Part shown: piece after piece, positions 33,953-42,927 of the stretch
Position numbering within the stretch: position 1 is the first letter of the stretch
How the letters are laid out: every line of letters begins with the position of its first letter
From: Marinifilaceae bacterium
GTDB lineage: Bacteria; Bacteroidota; Bacteroidia; Bacteroidales; Marinifilaceae
Direction: 5' to 3'
DNA: 64,000 nt
Assembly: GCA_016936255.1 (NCBI GenBank)
Contig: JAFGYE010000048.1
Coordinates: 1-64,000 of the forward strand
The notes under the pieces: model-generated
Databases searched by the model: none
The model's input: the letters and a program-made list of their open reading frames with translations, nothing else
What the model was told of the DNA's origin: nothing
Translations under genes and position numbers: made by a program

Positions 33953-34585
33953 TTAAGTTGAAAAAACAACAAGCCTGTTTTCAATCATTACATCTGCAAA
34001 TGCAAATTCTTTCTGAATCCATTCAAATGTTTGTTTCTGATAGATAAACACATGAGTGGGATCGTTTTTGTAGTACCAATTCGCAAAATCGATGTTTTCG
34101 TTGTAAAGATGGGTCATGCAGTACAACTTTCCCTTGGGTTTCAGAATTTTTTTTAGAAAGCTAAATTCCTTGTGCGGATTATAGAAATGTTCAATCACCT
34201 CGCAGGACGCGATGTAATCGTATTTTTCTTGCAGCAATTTTGGGTAGTTGTGAAAGTAAGGATCGTATGGTACAATGGAAAAACCATGATCCGTCAGCAC
34301 TTTGGAAATTACAGGACCTGTGCCCGCACCAAAATCCAGGCCTTTATGATTTGCAGTAAAATCCCGGCGAACGGAATTGGTAATGGGGGAGACGAACTTC
34401 TGATATCCCGTGTCTTCTATGTCGTTATTGTGCTGCTGATAGTGCGTTTTTTCAACATCTTGGCCAGGTCTTGAGTTTGCATCGGCAAATATCCCAAAGC
34501 AAGTGTTGCATTGATAATGAATGCGATTTTCTGTTTTATAAAAAAGTTTCGCATTATTGTTACAAAGAGGACATTGATACCGCAT
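33953..34585 (-). CDS. Class I SAM-dependent methyltransferase with N-terminal zinc-ribbon
   Basis: About 210 residues from ATG 34585, chosen because the zinc-ribbon starts there ('MRYQCPLCNNNAKLFYKTENR', then 'YQCNTCFGIFAD': CxxC-CxxC). The methyltransferase domain shows 'KGLDFGAGTGPVISKVLTDHG' (motif I, SAM binding), 'YDYIASCEVIEHFYNPHKEFSFLKKILKPKGKLYCMTH' (methyltransferase-11-like). This layout is common for small-molecule or polyketide/sugar methylases and for unassigned Bacteroidota enzymes. Substrate unknown. It follows the VF530 gene closely. Confidence 0.85.
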   Translation of the reverse strand: MRYQCPLCNNNAKLFYKTENRIHYQCNTCFGIFADANSRPGQDVEKTHYQQHNNDIEDTGYQKFVSPITNSVRRDFTANHKGLDFGAGTGPVISKVLTDHGFSIVPYDPYFHNYPKLLQEKYDYIASCEVIEHFYNPHKEFSFLKKILKPKGKLYCMTHLYNENIDFANWYYKNDPTHVFIYQKQTFEWIQKEFAFADVMIENRLVVFST

Positions 34586-34613
34586 GTTAATGAACTTAGG
34601 ATTAGTTCTGTGT

Positions 34614-34862
34614 TTAGTGTTTTCGCACACACTTTAGATAAAGACCTTCCACCTTTTCGCGTGCCCATGGTGTTTTTCTCAGAAACTTCAGGCTCGATTT
34701 AATGGAAGGATCGCTGGTAAAGCAGTTTATTTTAATCATGCTTCCCAATTCTTCCCAGCCATAATAAGCCACCAAAAATTCCAATATATCAGACAGTTTA
34801 ACGCCGTGCAATGGATTATTTACCTGCTCTCTGTTGGTTGTATTATTTTCGTTTGATTCCAT
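34614..34862 (-). CDS. VF530 family DNA-binding-like protein
   Basis: An 82-residue protein with the VF530 (DUF2132) block '[62 protein letters not shown]'. The fold is a small helical bundle described as DNA-binding in Vibrio. The N-terminal 15 residues are polar and Asn-rich. The downstream methyltransferase gene begins 29 bases after the stop codon, suggesting co-transcription. Physiological role unknown. Confidence 0.9.
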   Translation of the reverse strand: MESNENNTTNREQVNNPLHGVKLSDILEFLVAYYGWEELGSMIKINCFTSDPSIKSSLKFLRKTPWAREKVEGLYLKCVRKH

Positions 34863-34924
34863 ATTAACTTTTTGCTAATTAGTAATTGTGAATTAATAAT
34901 CTATAATTATTCTTTATTTTTTTT

Positions 34925-34997
34925 ACCCCTAAATCCCCTGAAGGGGACTATTTCCCAAACTGCAGCTTTTAAGCCCCTTTAGGGGTTTGGGGTGGGG
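34925..34997. repeat. Bacteroidota CCCCTAAA-type intergenic inverted repeat
   Basis: ACCCCTAAATCCCCTGAAGG on the left is an imperfect inverted match to AAGCCCCTTTAGGGG plus TTTGGGG on the right. This is the GC-rich palindromic intergenic sequence seen in many Bacteroidota genomes. It lies between the radical SAM and VF530 genes, both on the minus strand. Confidence 0.75.
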
Positions 34998-35006
34998 AAT
35001 TACTAT

Positions 35007-37214
35007 TTATAAAATCAGCAAAGAATGTTCCCGTAATTGATTCATTGGTTTCGAATACCAAAATAATTCAAAATCTTCAAAATGATTCTCAAAATCTACT
35101 TTTAAAGCCGCCAAAGTAAGTGTGTTTTCTTCCTTTACGGATATGTTTTTCAGTACATCAAGCAACCAATCTCCTTTTTCTTTTTCGAGCGATATTTCGA
35201 AGCTTTCTGTCTTTTCATGAAAGCACATTTTGTAAAGCTCCCAGCTTCTGCCTTTTTTTGATTTTGTGATGGTCATAATTTCCGGTGTGCCTCCCAGCCA
35301 TATTGGTTTTGCTGAATCTTTTGGAGTGCTGTATTCGACAGTTTCCAGACAGGTTTGAATAAAATTCTGTTTGATGCTGGTTTTCGGAATTCTAAAACCG
35401 GATGGTACATCGTCGAACCAATTCTGCAAAGGAATTTCAAAGCCCAGTCCGTGCATGTAGTTATAGAGCGATTTTTTTAAACCGTAGCTAAACAGATCGT
35501 GATCGATTCCCGTTTTGTCGGTAAATTGAATATCGTTATTGGCGAATGAAATTTTATTGTACTTGGGTGTAATGCCGTAAGCTTCAGGATTCAGACCAAC
35601 CGGACTGTGAGCTGTAAGTGCAAACTGATGCCAAAAGGCCGATTGCACAATCCCCAATTCGAATATCTGCCGAACTACTTCCAGACTGTCGATGGTTTCC
35701 TGCATAGTTTGCGACGGAAATCCATACATCAAATAGGCATGAACCATAATTCCCGTTTCGGTAAAATTATTGGTCACCTGAGCTACCTGTTTTAGAGTGA
35801 CTCCTTTATTGATCAATTTTAACAATCGATCGGAGGCAACTTCCAGTCCGCCCGAAACGGCAATGCAACCGGAGGCTTTCAGCAGCAAACAAAGATCTTT
35901 TGTAAAGCTTTTTTCGAATCGGACATTGGTCCACCAAGTAATGTTTAAATTGCGCTTAATGATCTCGATGGCGAGAGCTTTCATTAATGCCGGAGGTGCT
36001 GCTTCATCAACAAAATGAAAGCCTTTTTCTCCGGTTTGTGCCACAATTTTCTCAATTCTGTCTGCCAGCACTTTGGCTGCAATGGGTTCAAAATATTTGA
36101 TGTAATTCAGTGAGCCATCGCAAAAGGTACATTTGCCCCAGTAGCAACCGTGTGCCATGGTTAATTTGTTCCATCGTCCATCGCTCCACAAACTGTGCAT
36201 GGGGTTGGCAATTTCGATTACTGAAATGTATTTGTCGAGTAAAAGATCGGAGTAGTCGGGTGTGCCCAATTCATTCTGTTTGTAATCCTGAATGGGAGAA
36301 TAATTGTTGTATGTTACTTCGCCTTTTATCCGCTCAAAAGTTCGTTTTAATGCAGGTGTTTCGTTAACCGGATTCAGTACATGATTCGCCAGAAGTTCCA
36401 AAGGCAGCTCGCCGTCATCCAAAGTAATGTAGTCAACGAAATCGAAGACTCTGGGGTCGGTCAGACTTCTTAATTCTGTATTTGGAAATCCGCCGCCCAT
36501 TACAATTTTAATGGCAGGATACTCTTTTTTAATGAACTGAGCACAACGAAAGGCACTGTATAAATTTCCGGGGAAAGGAACCGAGAAGCAAACCAATTTT
36601 GGATTTTGGATGTTCAATTGCTTAGCCAGTATTTTGAGACTAAGTTCATCGATATAGCTTAACTCTTCCTGCAAATGCTCCTGCAATTGGTCGAAGGTAG
36701 ATGCACTTCGGCCCAATCGTTCGGCATATCGGCCAAAACCAAAATTCTCATCGATGCATTCGGTAATAAAATCCGATAAATCTTCCAGAAAAAGAGTCGC
36801 CAAATGCTTGGCTTTGTCTTGCATTCCCATCAAACCAAAAGCCCATTCCAGATCTTCTACCTGATTGAAGCGCGAGGCTTGCGGTAGAAAATTCTCAGTG
36901 CAAATTTGTCGTGCCAGAGTCTGATTTTTCCCTTGCAGAAAAGAAAATACATCGTTTATTGCCAATAAATAATGTTCTCGAAGGGCATATATTCTTGACG
37001 CATTTTCCGAAATAATCTGTTCTTTCTGAAAAGCGATTTCGAAAATTTCCGATAAACCTTCTTTGGAAAAAAGCTCCAGAATAACTTCAATACCCAAATC
37101 CATTTGAAAGGAAGATCTGTTTTTCTCATTTAAAAATCCCTTTAAATAGGCTGTTGCCGGATAAGGGGTGTTTAATTGAGTAAAAGGCGGAGTTACCAGA
37201 AAAAGGTCTTTCAC
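35007..37214 (-). CDS. B12-binding-domain-type radical SAM protein
   Basis: A 735-residue protein. The N-terminal third includes a Rossmann-like cobalamin-binding-type region ('KLVCFSVPFPGNLYSAFRCAQFI', 'IKIVMGGGFPNTELRSL') but lacks an obvious DxHxxG lower-ligand motif. The radical SAM core follows with 'CYWGKCTFCDG' (CxxxCxxC, near residue 355) to bind the 4Fe-4S cluster, 'ISVSGGLEVASDRLL'-like SAM-binding segment and 'VHAYLMYGFPSQTMQETIDSL'. The C-terminal about 200 residues have no recognised domain. It resembles uncharacterised radical SAM proteins of the B12-binding class; the reaction cannot be stated. Confidence 0.87.
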   Translation of the reverse strand: MKDLFLVTPPFTQLNTPYPATAYLKGFLNEKNRSSFQMDLGIEVILELFSKEGLSEIFEIAFQKEQIISENASRIYALREHYLLAINDVFSFLQGKNQTLARQICTENFLPQASRFNQVEDLEWAFGLMGMQDKAKHLATLFLEDLSDFITECIDENFGFGRYAERLGRSASTFDQLQEHLQEELSYIDELSLKILAKQLNIQNPKLVCFSVPFPGNLYSAFRCAQFIKKEYPAIKIVMGGGFPNTELRSLTDPRVFDFVDYITLDDGELPLELLANHVLNPVNETPALKRTFERIKGEVTYNNYSPIQDYKQNELGTPDYSDLLLDKYISVIEIANPMHSLWSDGRWNKLTMAHGCYWGKCTFCDGSLNYIKYFEPIAAKVLADRIEKIVAQTGEKGFHFVDEAAPPALMKALAIEIIKRNLNITWWTNVRFEKSFTKDLCLLLKASGCIAVSGGLEVASDRLLKLINKGVTLKQVAQVTNNFTETGIMVHAYLMYGFPSQTMQETIDSLEVVRQIFELGIVQSAFWHQFALTAHSPVGLNPEAYGITPKYNKISFANNDIQFTDKTGIDHDLFSYGLKKSLYNYMHGLGFEIPLQNWFDDVPSGFRIPKTSIKQNFIQTCLETVEYSTPKDSAKPIWLGGTPEIMTITKSKKGRSWELYKMCFHEKTESFEISLEKEKGDWLLDVLKNISVKEENTLTLAALKVDFENHFEDFELFWYSKPMNQLREHSLLIL

Positions 37215-37265
37215 GTGATTGGCTTTTATAAATTGGACGTTACTATGCTGATTTGCAACAAGATT

Positions 37266-38411
37266 TTATTTACTATTTTTTAAATTGAGGTTCTCACTCT
37301 TGATAAGGTTCAGTCTTATTTTCATTTTTTTCTGAATCACTTGAAAGTGGTGTTCATCCTCTTCAGAAACAAAAGAAATAGCTTCTCCCGGCGATTCTGC
37401 ACGACCAGTTCTACCAATTCGGTGAATGTAATCTTTAGGAGATCGAGGCAAATCGTAATTTACCACGTAAGGTAAGAATTCAATATCAATACCTCGGGTT
37501 AATAAATCGGTGGCAACTAAAACCCGAAGCTTGCCGGTTTTAAACTTGCGCAGATTTTCGGTTCTTGCTCCCTGACTTTTCTTGCTGTGAGTGCTGGTGG
37601 CCTGAATACCATTTTTGCTTAGTTTGTAAGCAACAGCATCAGCCCGGTGTGCCGATGATACAAATACAAGAACCTGTTCTAAATTGTTTTTCTTAATGAT
37701 ATACCGAAGCAACGGCCCTTTTTTTTCTTCGCTAACCGAGTAGGCTATCTGATCGATTAAATCAAGCGTATTTTCTTCAGCCTCTATTTTTATAATCACT
37801 GGTTCATTCAAAAGAACCTGATTTACGTTGTTTACATCATCGCTTAAAGTGGCCGAGAACAAAAGATTTTGACGTTTTTTAGGCAATAAAGCAAATATGC
37901 GGTTCATCTCATCTTTAAAACCCAGATTCAGCATTTTATCAGCTTCGTCCAGTACCAAGGCTTCAATTTCCGATAAGTGTACTGCATTCGAATCTACCAA
38001 TTCCAATAAACGACCGGGAGTAGCAACCAAAACGTCTACATTGTTCATCGCCTTCATTTGCGGATTGATAGAAACACCACCGTGAACGGCCAGGCATTTA
38101 ATCGGATCGGCGAGGGCAGATGAAAACTGTTGAAAAACTTCCAAAACCTGCATGGCTAATTCGCGGGTAGGCACCAATACCAATGTCTTGATGTATCTGT
38201 TCTTAGAAATACTTCCTCCCTGAAGGTTGGTTAATATGGGCAAGACATAGCTGGCTGTTTTTCCCGATCCTGTTTTGGCAATACCCAACACATCCTTTTT
38301 CTTAAGAATGGCAGGAATAGCCTCTTTTTGAATTGGATAGGATTCGGTGTAGTTTTGATCGGCCAGAGCTTTTAGCAAAGATGAAGATAGTCCTAAAGAT
38401 GCAAACGACAT
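37266..38411 (-). CDS. DEAD-box ATP-dependent RNA helicase
   Basis: A 381-residue RNA helicase with all core motifs: Q motif 'YTESYPIQKEAIPAIL', motif I 'AKTGSGKTASY', Ia 'PTRELAMQVLEVF', Ib 'ATPGRLLELV', II 'VLDEADKML', III 'LFSATLS', V 'VATDLLTRGIDIEFLPYVVNYDLP' and VI 'HRIGRTGRA'. The C-terminus is short, without a long basic tail, as in RhlE-like proteins. It unwinds short RNA duplexes during ribosome assembly or decay. The nearest gene is over 200 bases away on either side of its transcription unit upstream. Confidence 0.93.
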   Translation of the reverse strand: MSFASLGLSSSLLKALADQNYTESYPIQKEAIPAILKKKDVLGIAKTGSGKTASYVLPILTNLQGGSISKNRYIKTLVLVPTRELAMQVLEVFQQFSSALADPIKCLAVHGGVSINPQMKAMNNVDVLVATPGRLLELVDSNAVHLSEIEALVLDEADKMLNLGFKDEMNRIFALLPKKRQNLLFSATLSDDVNNVNQVLLNEPVIIKIEAEENTLDLIDQIAYSVSEEKKGPLLRYIIKKNNLEQVLVFVSSAHRADAVAYKLSKNGIQATSTHSKKSQGARTENLRKFKTGKLRVLVATDLLTRGIDIEFLPYVVNYDLPRSPKDYIHRIGRTGRAESPGEAISFVSEEDEHHFQVIQKKMKIRLNLIKSENLNLKNSK

Positions 38412-38550
38412 ATATTTTTGTTCTGATTATTGGTACGGATTTATTTCCGTCGACAAAGATAAGGGAAATAAAGCTCAACTAGCTATAAATGGAGAAAGCA
38501 ACAGTACAATTAAAGGAAGGAAGTTGCTTTGGAGTGAGGCATGTTGGGAA

Positions 38551-38597
38551 AATTAACCACAAAGTACACAAAGGGATATCACGAAGCATCACAAAGA
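38551..38597. repeat. CACAAAG/CACGAAG-type intergenic repeat, copy 2
   Basis: Second copy of the repeat seen at 20521-20567, same orientation, with CCACAAAG, CACGAAG and CACAAAG blocks in the same order and spacing. It lies upstream of the helicase gene and downstream of the monooxygenase gene, both minus strand. Confidence 0.65.
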
Positions 38598-38618
38598 TTT
38601 ATAAATTAGGAGAAGTGC

Positions 38619-38912
38619 TTAGTATCTGTGGTGATTGGATAAACTCCATGCTTCAGGCTTAGCTGAAAACCATTGTTTTACTTTTGCCCAGTTGCCCTGA
38701 AAAAAATCTGAATTGCGGTAAGTATTTAAATCATCCTCCGATTTCCAATGACTTACAGTGAAGAACACCGATGGATTTGATACGTCCTGCAGAATTTCAA
38801 GATAAGAACAGCCAGGAAAAGCGATAATATCCTCTTTTTCACCTGATGTAAGTTTTTTGAATTCTTGAATGTGCTGAGGTCGGATTTCCAGCTTTACAAA
38901 TCTAATGATCAT
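38619..38912 (-). CDS. Antibiotic biosynthesis monooxygenase (ABM)-domain protein
   Basis: A 97-residue dimeric alpha/beta-barrel-type protein: 'IIRFVKLEIRPQHIQEFKKLT', 'FPGCSYLEILQDVSNPSVFFTVSHWKSEDDLNTYRNSDFF' and a terminal 'WSLSNH'. The pattern matches the ABM family, whose members are cofactor-free monooxygenases, haem-degrading proteins or, often, unassigned. No catalytic residue can be named with confidence. The start overlaps the end of the SAM hydrolase gene by 11 bases, so the two are translationally coupled. Confidence 0.85.
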   Translation of the reverse strand: MIIRFVKLEIRPQHIQEFKKLTSGEKEDIIAFPGCSYLEILQDVSNPSVFFTVSHWKSEDDLNTYRNSDFFQGNWAKVKQWFSAKPEAWSLSNHHRY

Positions 38913-39690
38913 GGAGTTTGATTCTAATATCGGAGTTAATATCCAGTTGTAATAGTTCAGCTAAATTGCCTTTGTTTATCGCTATTTCCAGTAATCCTGA
39001 CGAGTTGAAGAGCGCCAGGAAATCACCTTCAGAAGTTTCGTGGTAGTTCTGGTTGATTTTAGTAATCCGGTAGTGGTTGCTTTGTACCAAAATTTCAAAA
39101 TCTCTTTCCTGACGGACAGATTCAAACAATTCTTTTGAAATATTTGTGGTTATATTCCCATACGAATCAATATAAATGATTTGTCCGGTAATTGTTCCTT
39201 TCTGAATTAACGCGCGGATTGGAACCAATCGGTACAATTCTTTATGGATGGATCCCAGTTTTGAAAGATTGTTGTATTTAATAATGTGAGAAGCCGCTTT
39301 GGCGAATACATCCAGTTCCGGAAAAGTATGAAATTGATCTTCCTTTTCAATATTTTCGATGCGTACAATTTCTTCAGGATCGCCTTTCATTACCAGACTA
39401 AAAATACCATTGTCGGCACCAATAAAATAATGATCCTGATATTTTACAACTACGTGCGGATGTTCCGGTGTTTCTTCTGATTTAACTCCAATAATATGAA
39501 TACTTCCTTTTGGAAAATGGACAAAGGCATTTTTTATAATAAAAGATGTCTGAGATATATTGTAGTTATCAACATTGTGACTTAAATCGACCAATTGTGC
39601 TCCCGGACAGATAGATAAGAGGCGCCCCTTAAGTGCCCCCAGATAGTAATCGCGGTGCTGCCAATCGGTAGTTAAACTTATTATTGTCAT
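38902..39690 (-). CDS. SAM hydrolase / SAM hydroxide adenosyltransferase (DUF62 family)
   Basis: A 262-residue enzyme of the fluorinase-like (SAM_adeno_trans) family, which in bacteria hydrolyses S-adenosylmethionine to adenosine and methionine. Signatures are the N-terminal 'ISLTTDWQHRDYYLGALKG', 'AQLVDLSHNVDNYNISQTSFII' and 'IGADNGIFSLV'; the C-terminal barrel has 'IIYIDSYGNITTNISKELF' and a final 'LFNSSGLLEIAINKGNLAELL'. The chlorinase/fluorinase loop is not apparent. It is transcribed away from phoH across a short divergent promoter region. Confidence 0.9.
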   Translation of the reverse strand: MTIISLTTDWQHRDYYLGALKGRLLSICPGAQLVDLSHNVDNYNISQTSFIIKNAFVHFPKGSIHIIGVKSEETPEHPHVVVKYQDHYFIGADNGIFSLVMKGDPEEIVRIENIEKEDQFHTFPELDVFAKAASHIIKYNNLSKLGSIHKELYRLVPIRALIQKGTITGQIIYIDSYGNITTNISKELFESVRQERDFEILVQSNHYRITKINQNYHETSEGDFLALFNSSGLLEIAINKGNLAELLQLDINSDIRIKLHDH

Positions 39691-39826
39691 AAATGGATCT
39701 AATTTTAAAGAGAAAGAGGTTTACTGCAAACGAAAATATATTCATATTTCTCTTAGGTACTGCTAAACAAATCAGAATTAATAATTAATTTGTAGACTCA
39801 AAAGTAATGAATATTGAACGGAATAT

Positions 39827-40801
39827 ATGATTGAAAAGAGCATATCTTTAGGGGTAATTGATCCTCTTGAATTTTATGGAATTAATAATTCAAAATTGGT
39901 CGTTTTAAAGGAGATGTTTCCAAAATTGAATATTGTTGGGAGAGGGAATGAAATATTTGCCAGCGGCGAAGAAAAGATTCTGAATTTATTTGAAATGAAA
40001 GTGAATCTTTTGATTCAGCACTACAACCAATACAACGTTCTTACGCTGGCCAATATAAAACGAATTGTGTTGGAAAATACTCCGGATATACAGAATCCTG
40101 ATGATCCTAAAAGTGTTATTCTTTTTGGTAATAATGGGAAAATTATTCGTGCCCGCACTGCTAATCAAAAAAAGCTGGTCGAAAAATCATCAAAAAACGA
40201 TATGATTTTTGCTGTTGGTCCTGCCGGATCGGGAAAAACCTATACTGCAATTGCCTTGGCTGTTAAAGCCCTGCGTAATTCTGAGGTGAGAAAGATTATT
40301 TTGAGTCGGCCTGCAGTGGAGGCAGGAGAGAATCTGGGTTTCCTTCCCGGAGATTTAAAAGAGAAAATTGATCCTTATTTACAGCCCTTATATGATGCTT
40401 TGCTGGATATGATTCCGCCACGTAAACTAGCCGATTATCTGGAAGCAGAAATTATTCAAATTGCCCCCTTGGCTTATATGCGCGGAAGAACTTTGAACGA
40501 GGCTTTTGTTATTTTAGATGAGGCACAAAATACCACAACCAAGCAGTTAAAAATGTTTTTAACCCGTATGGGAACCAGTGGTAAGTTTATGATTACAGGC
40601 GATATCACGCAAATAGATTTGCCCAGAAAACAACAATCCGGATTGGTTCAGGCCTTTCGGATTTTAAAGGACATCAAAGGAATAGCAATGGTTGAGTTTG
40701 ATAAATCGGATATAATTCGACACCGATTGGTGAAAGAGATTGTAGCAGCCTACGAAATTGAAGAGGAAAAGGAAGAAAAAAAGAGGGAGAAAAAGGAATA
40801 A
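39827..40801 (+). CDS. phoH: PhoH family ATPase (PhoH-like, YbeZ type)
   Basis: A 324-residue protein with an N-terminal KH-like region (about 20-100) and a PhoH ATPase domain: Walker A 'VGPAGSGKTYTAIALAVKAL' (about 131-150), 'LSRPAVEAGENLGFLPGDLKEKIDPYLQPLYDAL', Walker B 'AFVILDEAQNTT' and 'ITGDITQIDLP'. The C-terminus is a run of Glu and Lys. PhoH/YbeZ proteins are linked to ribosome maturation together with YbeY. It starts a plus-strand pair with purC. Confidence 0.94.
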   Translation: MIEKSISLGVIDPLEFYGINNSKLVVLKEMFPKLNIVGRGNEIFASGEEKILNLFEMKVNLLIQHYNQYNVLTLANIKRIVLENTPDIQNPDDPKSVILFGNNGKIIRARTANQKKLVEKSSKNDMIFAVGPAGSGKTYTAIALAVKALRNSEVRKIILSRPAVEAGENLGFLPGDLKEKIDPYLQPLYDALLDMIPPRKLADYLEAEIIQIAPLAYMRGRTLNEAFVILDEAQNTTTKQLKMFLTRMGTSGKFMITGDITQIDLPRKQQSGLVQAFRILKDIKGIAMVEFDKSDIIRHRLVKEIVAAYEIEEEKEEKKREKKE

Positions 40802-40861
40802 ATCGATTATCTTCGCGCTTAAATATAAACCGTTTTATAAATTATTAGAATTTTTGGAGCA

Positions 40862-41812
40862 ATGAAAGAAGCAATTGTTAAAACAGATTTTAATTTCCCG
40901 AATCAAAAGAATCTTTACGTAGGTAAGGTAAGAGACGTTTATAATATTAACGATGAGTATCTTGCTATGGTTGTTTCTGATCGTATTTCAGCTTTTGATG
41001 TTGTATTACCTGAAGGTATTCCTTTTAAGGGACAGGTATTGAATCAAATTGCTACCCGCTTTTTAGATGCAACATCCGATATCGTTCCAAACTGGAAAAT
41101 TGCGACTCCTGATCCAATGGTAACAATTGGTCATATGGCTGAGCCATTTATGGTTGAGATGGTAATTAGAGGATATTTAACCGGTCATGCATGGAGAGAA
41201 TACAAAGCAGGAAAACGTATGCTTTGCGGTGTCTCATTGCCTGAAGGAATGAAAGAAAATCAGAAATTCGAAAAACCGATCATCACGCCAACTACTAAGG
41301 CTATGGAAGGTCACGATGAAGATATTTCCAGGGAAGAAATTTTAAAACAAGGCATTGTATCTGAAGAGGATTACGAGATGCTTGAAAAATATACTCAGGC
41401 TTTGTTTGCCAGAGGAACTGAGATTGCTGCCGAAAAAGGTCTGATTTTGGTTGATACAAAATATGAATTTGGTAAAAAAGATGGTGTGATCTATCTGATT
41501 GATGAGATTCATACTCCGGATTCATCCCGTTACTTTTATTCGGAAGGATATGCTGAGCGTTTGGCTAAGAATGAGCCGCAAAAGCAATTGTCGAAAGAGT
41601 TTGTTCGCGAATGGCTGATGGAGAATGGTTTTCAAGGTAAAGAGGGACAAAAAGTGCCCGAAATGACTGAAGAAAAAGTAAATCAGATTTCGGAGCGTTA
41701 CATTGAGTTGTACGAGCAGATTATTGGAGAGAAATTTATTAAAGCAGATGCAAAAGATATTAATGCCAGAATCGAAAAGAATATTTCAGATTGCCTGAAG
41801 ACTTTGAAATAG
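40862..41812 (+). CDS. purC: Phosphoribosylaminoimidazole-succinocarboxamide synthase
   Basis: A 316-residue SAICAR synthetase that joins CAIR and aspartate with ATP in purine synthesis. Conserved blocks are '[39 protein letters not shown]', '[18 protein letters not shown]', '[14 protein letters not shown]' and '[27 protein letters not shown]'. It is the longer, yeast-like form found in Bacteroidota. A TATCTTCG box near 40808 resembles the phylum's -7 element. It ends with its own terminator at 41841. Confidence 0.96.
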   Translation: MKEAIVKTDFNFPNQKNLYVGKVRDVYNINDEYLAMVVSDRISAFDVVLPEGIPFKGQVLNQIATRFLDATSDIVPNWKIATPDPMVTIGHMAEPFMVEMVIRGYLTGHAWREYKAGKRMLCGVSLPEGMKENQKFEKPIITPTTKAMEGHDEDISREEILKQGIVSEEDYEMLEKYTQALFARGTEIAAEKGLILVDTKYEFGKKDGVIYLIDEIHTPDSSRYFYSEGYAERLAKNEPQKQLSKEFVREWLMENGFQGKEGQKVPEMTEEKVNQISERYIELYEQIIGEKFIKADAKDINARIEKNISDCLKTLK

Positions 41813-41840
41813 GTTTTAGACAATAAAAAGCAGAGTATAA

Positions 41841-41882
41841 AAAACAAAACCGAAATCCATTACAGATTTCGGTTTTGTTTTT
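41841..41882. terminator. Terminator between purC and the convergent SUI1 gene
   Basis: A 17-bp stem (left arm 41841-41857, right arm 41865-41881) with a 7-base loop and flanking A and T runs, so it can work in both directions for the convergent genes. Confidence 0.92.
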
Positions 41883-41909
41883 AGATCATTTGTTTGGGGA
41901 TCTATAAAA

Positions 41910-42245
41910 TCATCCGCCAACCCGTTTTACCTGATAACCTTCCGCTTTTAAAAGCTCCATAATTTTATCGCGGTGATCGCCTTGAATTAAGATTTCTCCA
42001 TCTTTAGCAGAACCGCCGCCGCCACATTTGCTTTTTAAAATTTTCCCCAATTCTTTTAAATCATCAGGCGTACCAACAAAACCTTCAATTAAAGTAACAA
42101 CCTTACCTTTTCTTTGTTTTTTGTCCAGTAATACTCTTAACTTTTGTTTGTTCGGAGCTAAGGTTTCTTCTACCGATTCATCATCGTATTCGTAGTTGTA
42201 ATCGGGGTTCGTTGAGTAAACGATATTTTTTTTGCTTTTTGCCAT
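41910..42245 (-). CDS. SUI1/YciH-family translation factor
   Basis: A 111-residue protein with an N-terminal Lys/Ser-rich arm and a C-terminal SUI1 (eIF1-like) domain: 'RVLLDKKQRKGKVVTLIEGFVGTPDDLKELGKILKSKCGGGGSAKDGEILIQGDHRDKIMELLKAEGYQVKRVGG'. The Gly-rich 'KCGGGGSAKDG' loop and 'IQGDHRDKI' are diagnostic. Bacterial YciH proteins influence start-codon fidelity. It converges with purC. Confidence 0.93.
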   Translation of the reverse strand: MAKSKKNIVYSTNPDYNYEYDDESVEETLAPNKQKLRVLLDKKQRKGKVVTLIEGFVGTPDDLKELGKILKSKCGGGGSAKDGEILIQGDHRDKIMELLKAEGYQVKRVGG

Positions 42246-42343
42246 TTTAATAAAGTATGTTAGTAATTAGTACACAATAACTGATTAAAATGGGTATTTC
42301 ACCACGAAGCACCAGTTATTTATTACTATCAGAACAAAGATAT

Positions 42344-42547
42344 TTAAAATTTAGCTTTATAAGTTGTTCGGTTCACGAAATAGATGATGGAGCCAACAAA
42401 AGGGATGAAGACAACCAGTAGAATCCATATAAGTCTGTTGATTCCTAATAAATCCCGTCGGAGGATATCAACAATTGCGATTACCGGAAGTAAAATTCCT
42501 ATGAGTTTGGTTAATAGCCAAATGTCAAATAGTATGGATAAGATCAT
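42344..42547 (-). CDS. PLDc_N-domain small membrane protein
   Basis: About 67 residues from ATG 42547; the frame from 42616 overlaps the upstream DksA-like gene and adds a non-conserved leader. It has two membrane helices (about 5-25 and 35-55) and the PLDc_N pattern 'PVIAIVDILRRDLLGINRLIWILLVVFIPFVGSIIYFV' typical of short phospholipase-D N-terminal-like domains, here without any catalytic HKD domain. It is common in Bacteroidota as a stand-alone protein of unknown role. Confidence 0.8.
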   Translation of the reverse strand: MILSILFDIWLLTKLIGILLPVIAIVDILRRDLLGINRLIWILLVVFIPFVGSIIYFVNRTTYKAKF

Positions 42548-42591
42548 TATTTTTTTTATTTGTGAAATGCTGGTGCAAAACTTGAATGTAA

Positions 42592-42927
42592 TTATTTGCC
42601 GGCACAATCTACACATTTCTTACTTTCAGGCATAATCATGATTCTTCCGATGGGAATAGTTATTCCACATTTTATGCATTTCCCAAAATCATCCGAATCA
42701 ATATTCTTGAAAGATTCTTTTAATGCTGAAAGCTGAATTTCCTTTTTACGCAAAGCTGCCTCATTCACACTCTTGTTGTTTATTGCATCCATTCGGCTAA
42801 CTCTGCCAATGGCACAATCCGGCGAAATAGGTTGGGTTAAATCCTTTAGAATTACAATTTCATTTTCAAGTCTTAAAATTCTATCGATAATTTGTATTAC
42901 GATTTGAATTCTATTTTTATCAGGCAT
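42592..42927 (-). CDS. TraR/DksA C4-type zinc-finger protein
   Basis: A 111-residue protein with a long helical coiled-coil segment (about 5-75) and a C-terminal four-cysteine zinc finger 'CIKCGITIPIGRIMIMPESKKCVDC' (CxxC...CxxC). The layout fits DksA/TraR proteins, which enter the RNA polymerase secondary channel, though the acidic coiled-coil tip of true DksA is not clearly seen. It shares a short minus-strand unit with the PLDc_N gene. Confidence 0.85.
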   Translation of the reverse strand: MPDKNRIQIVIQIIDRILRLENEIVILKDLTQPISPDCAIGRVSRMDAINNKSVNEAALRKKEIQLSALKESFKNIDSDDFGKCIKCGITIPIGRIMIMPESKKCVDCAGK

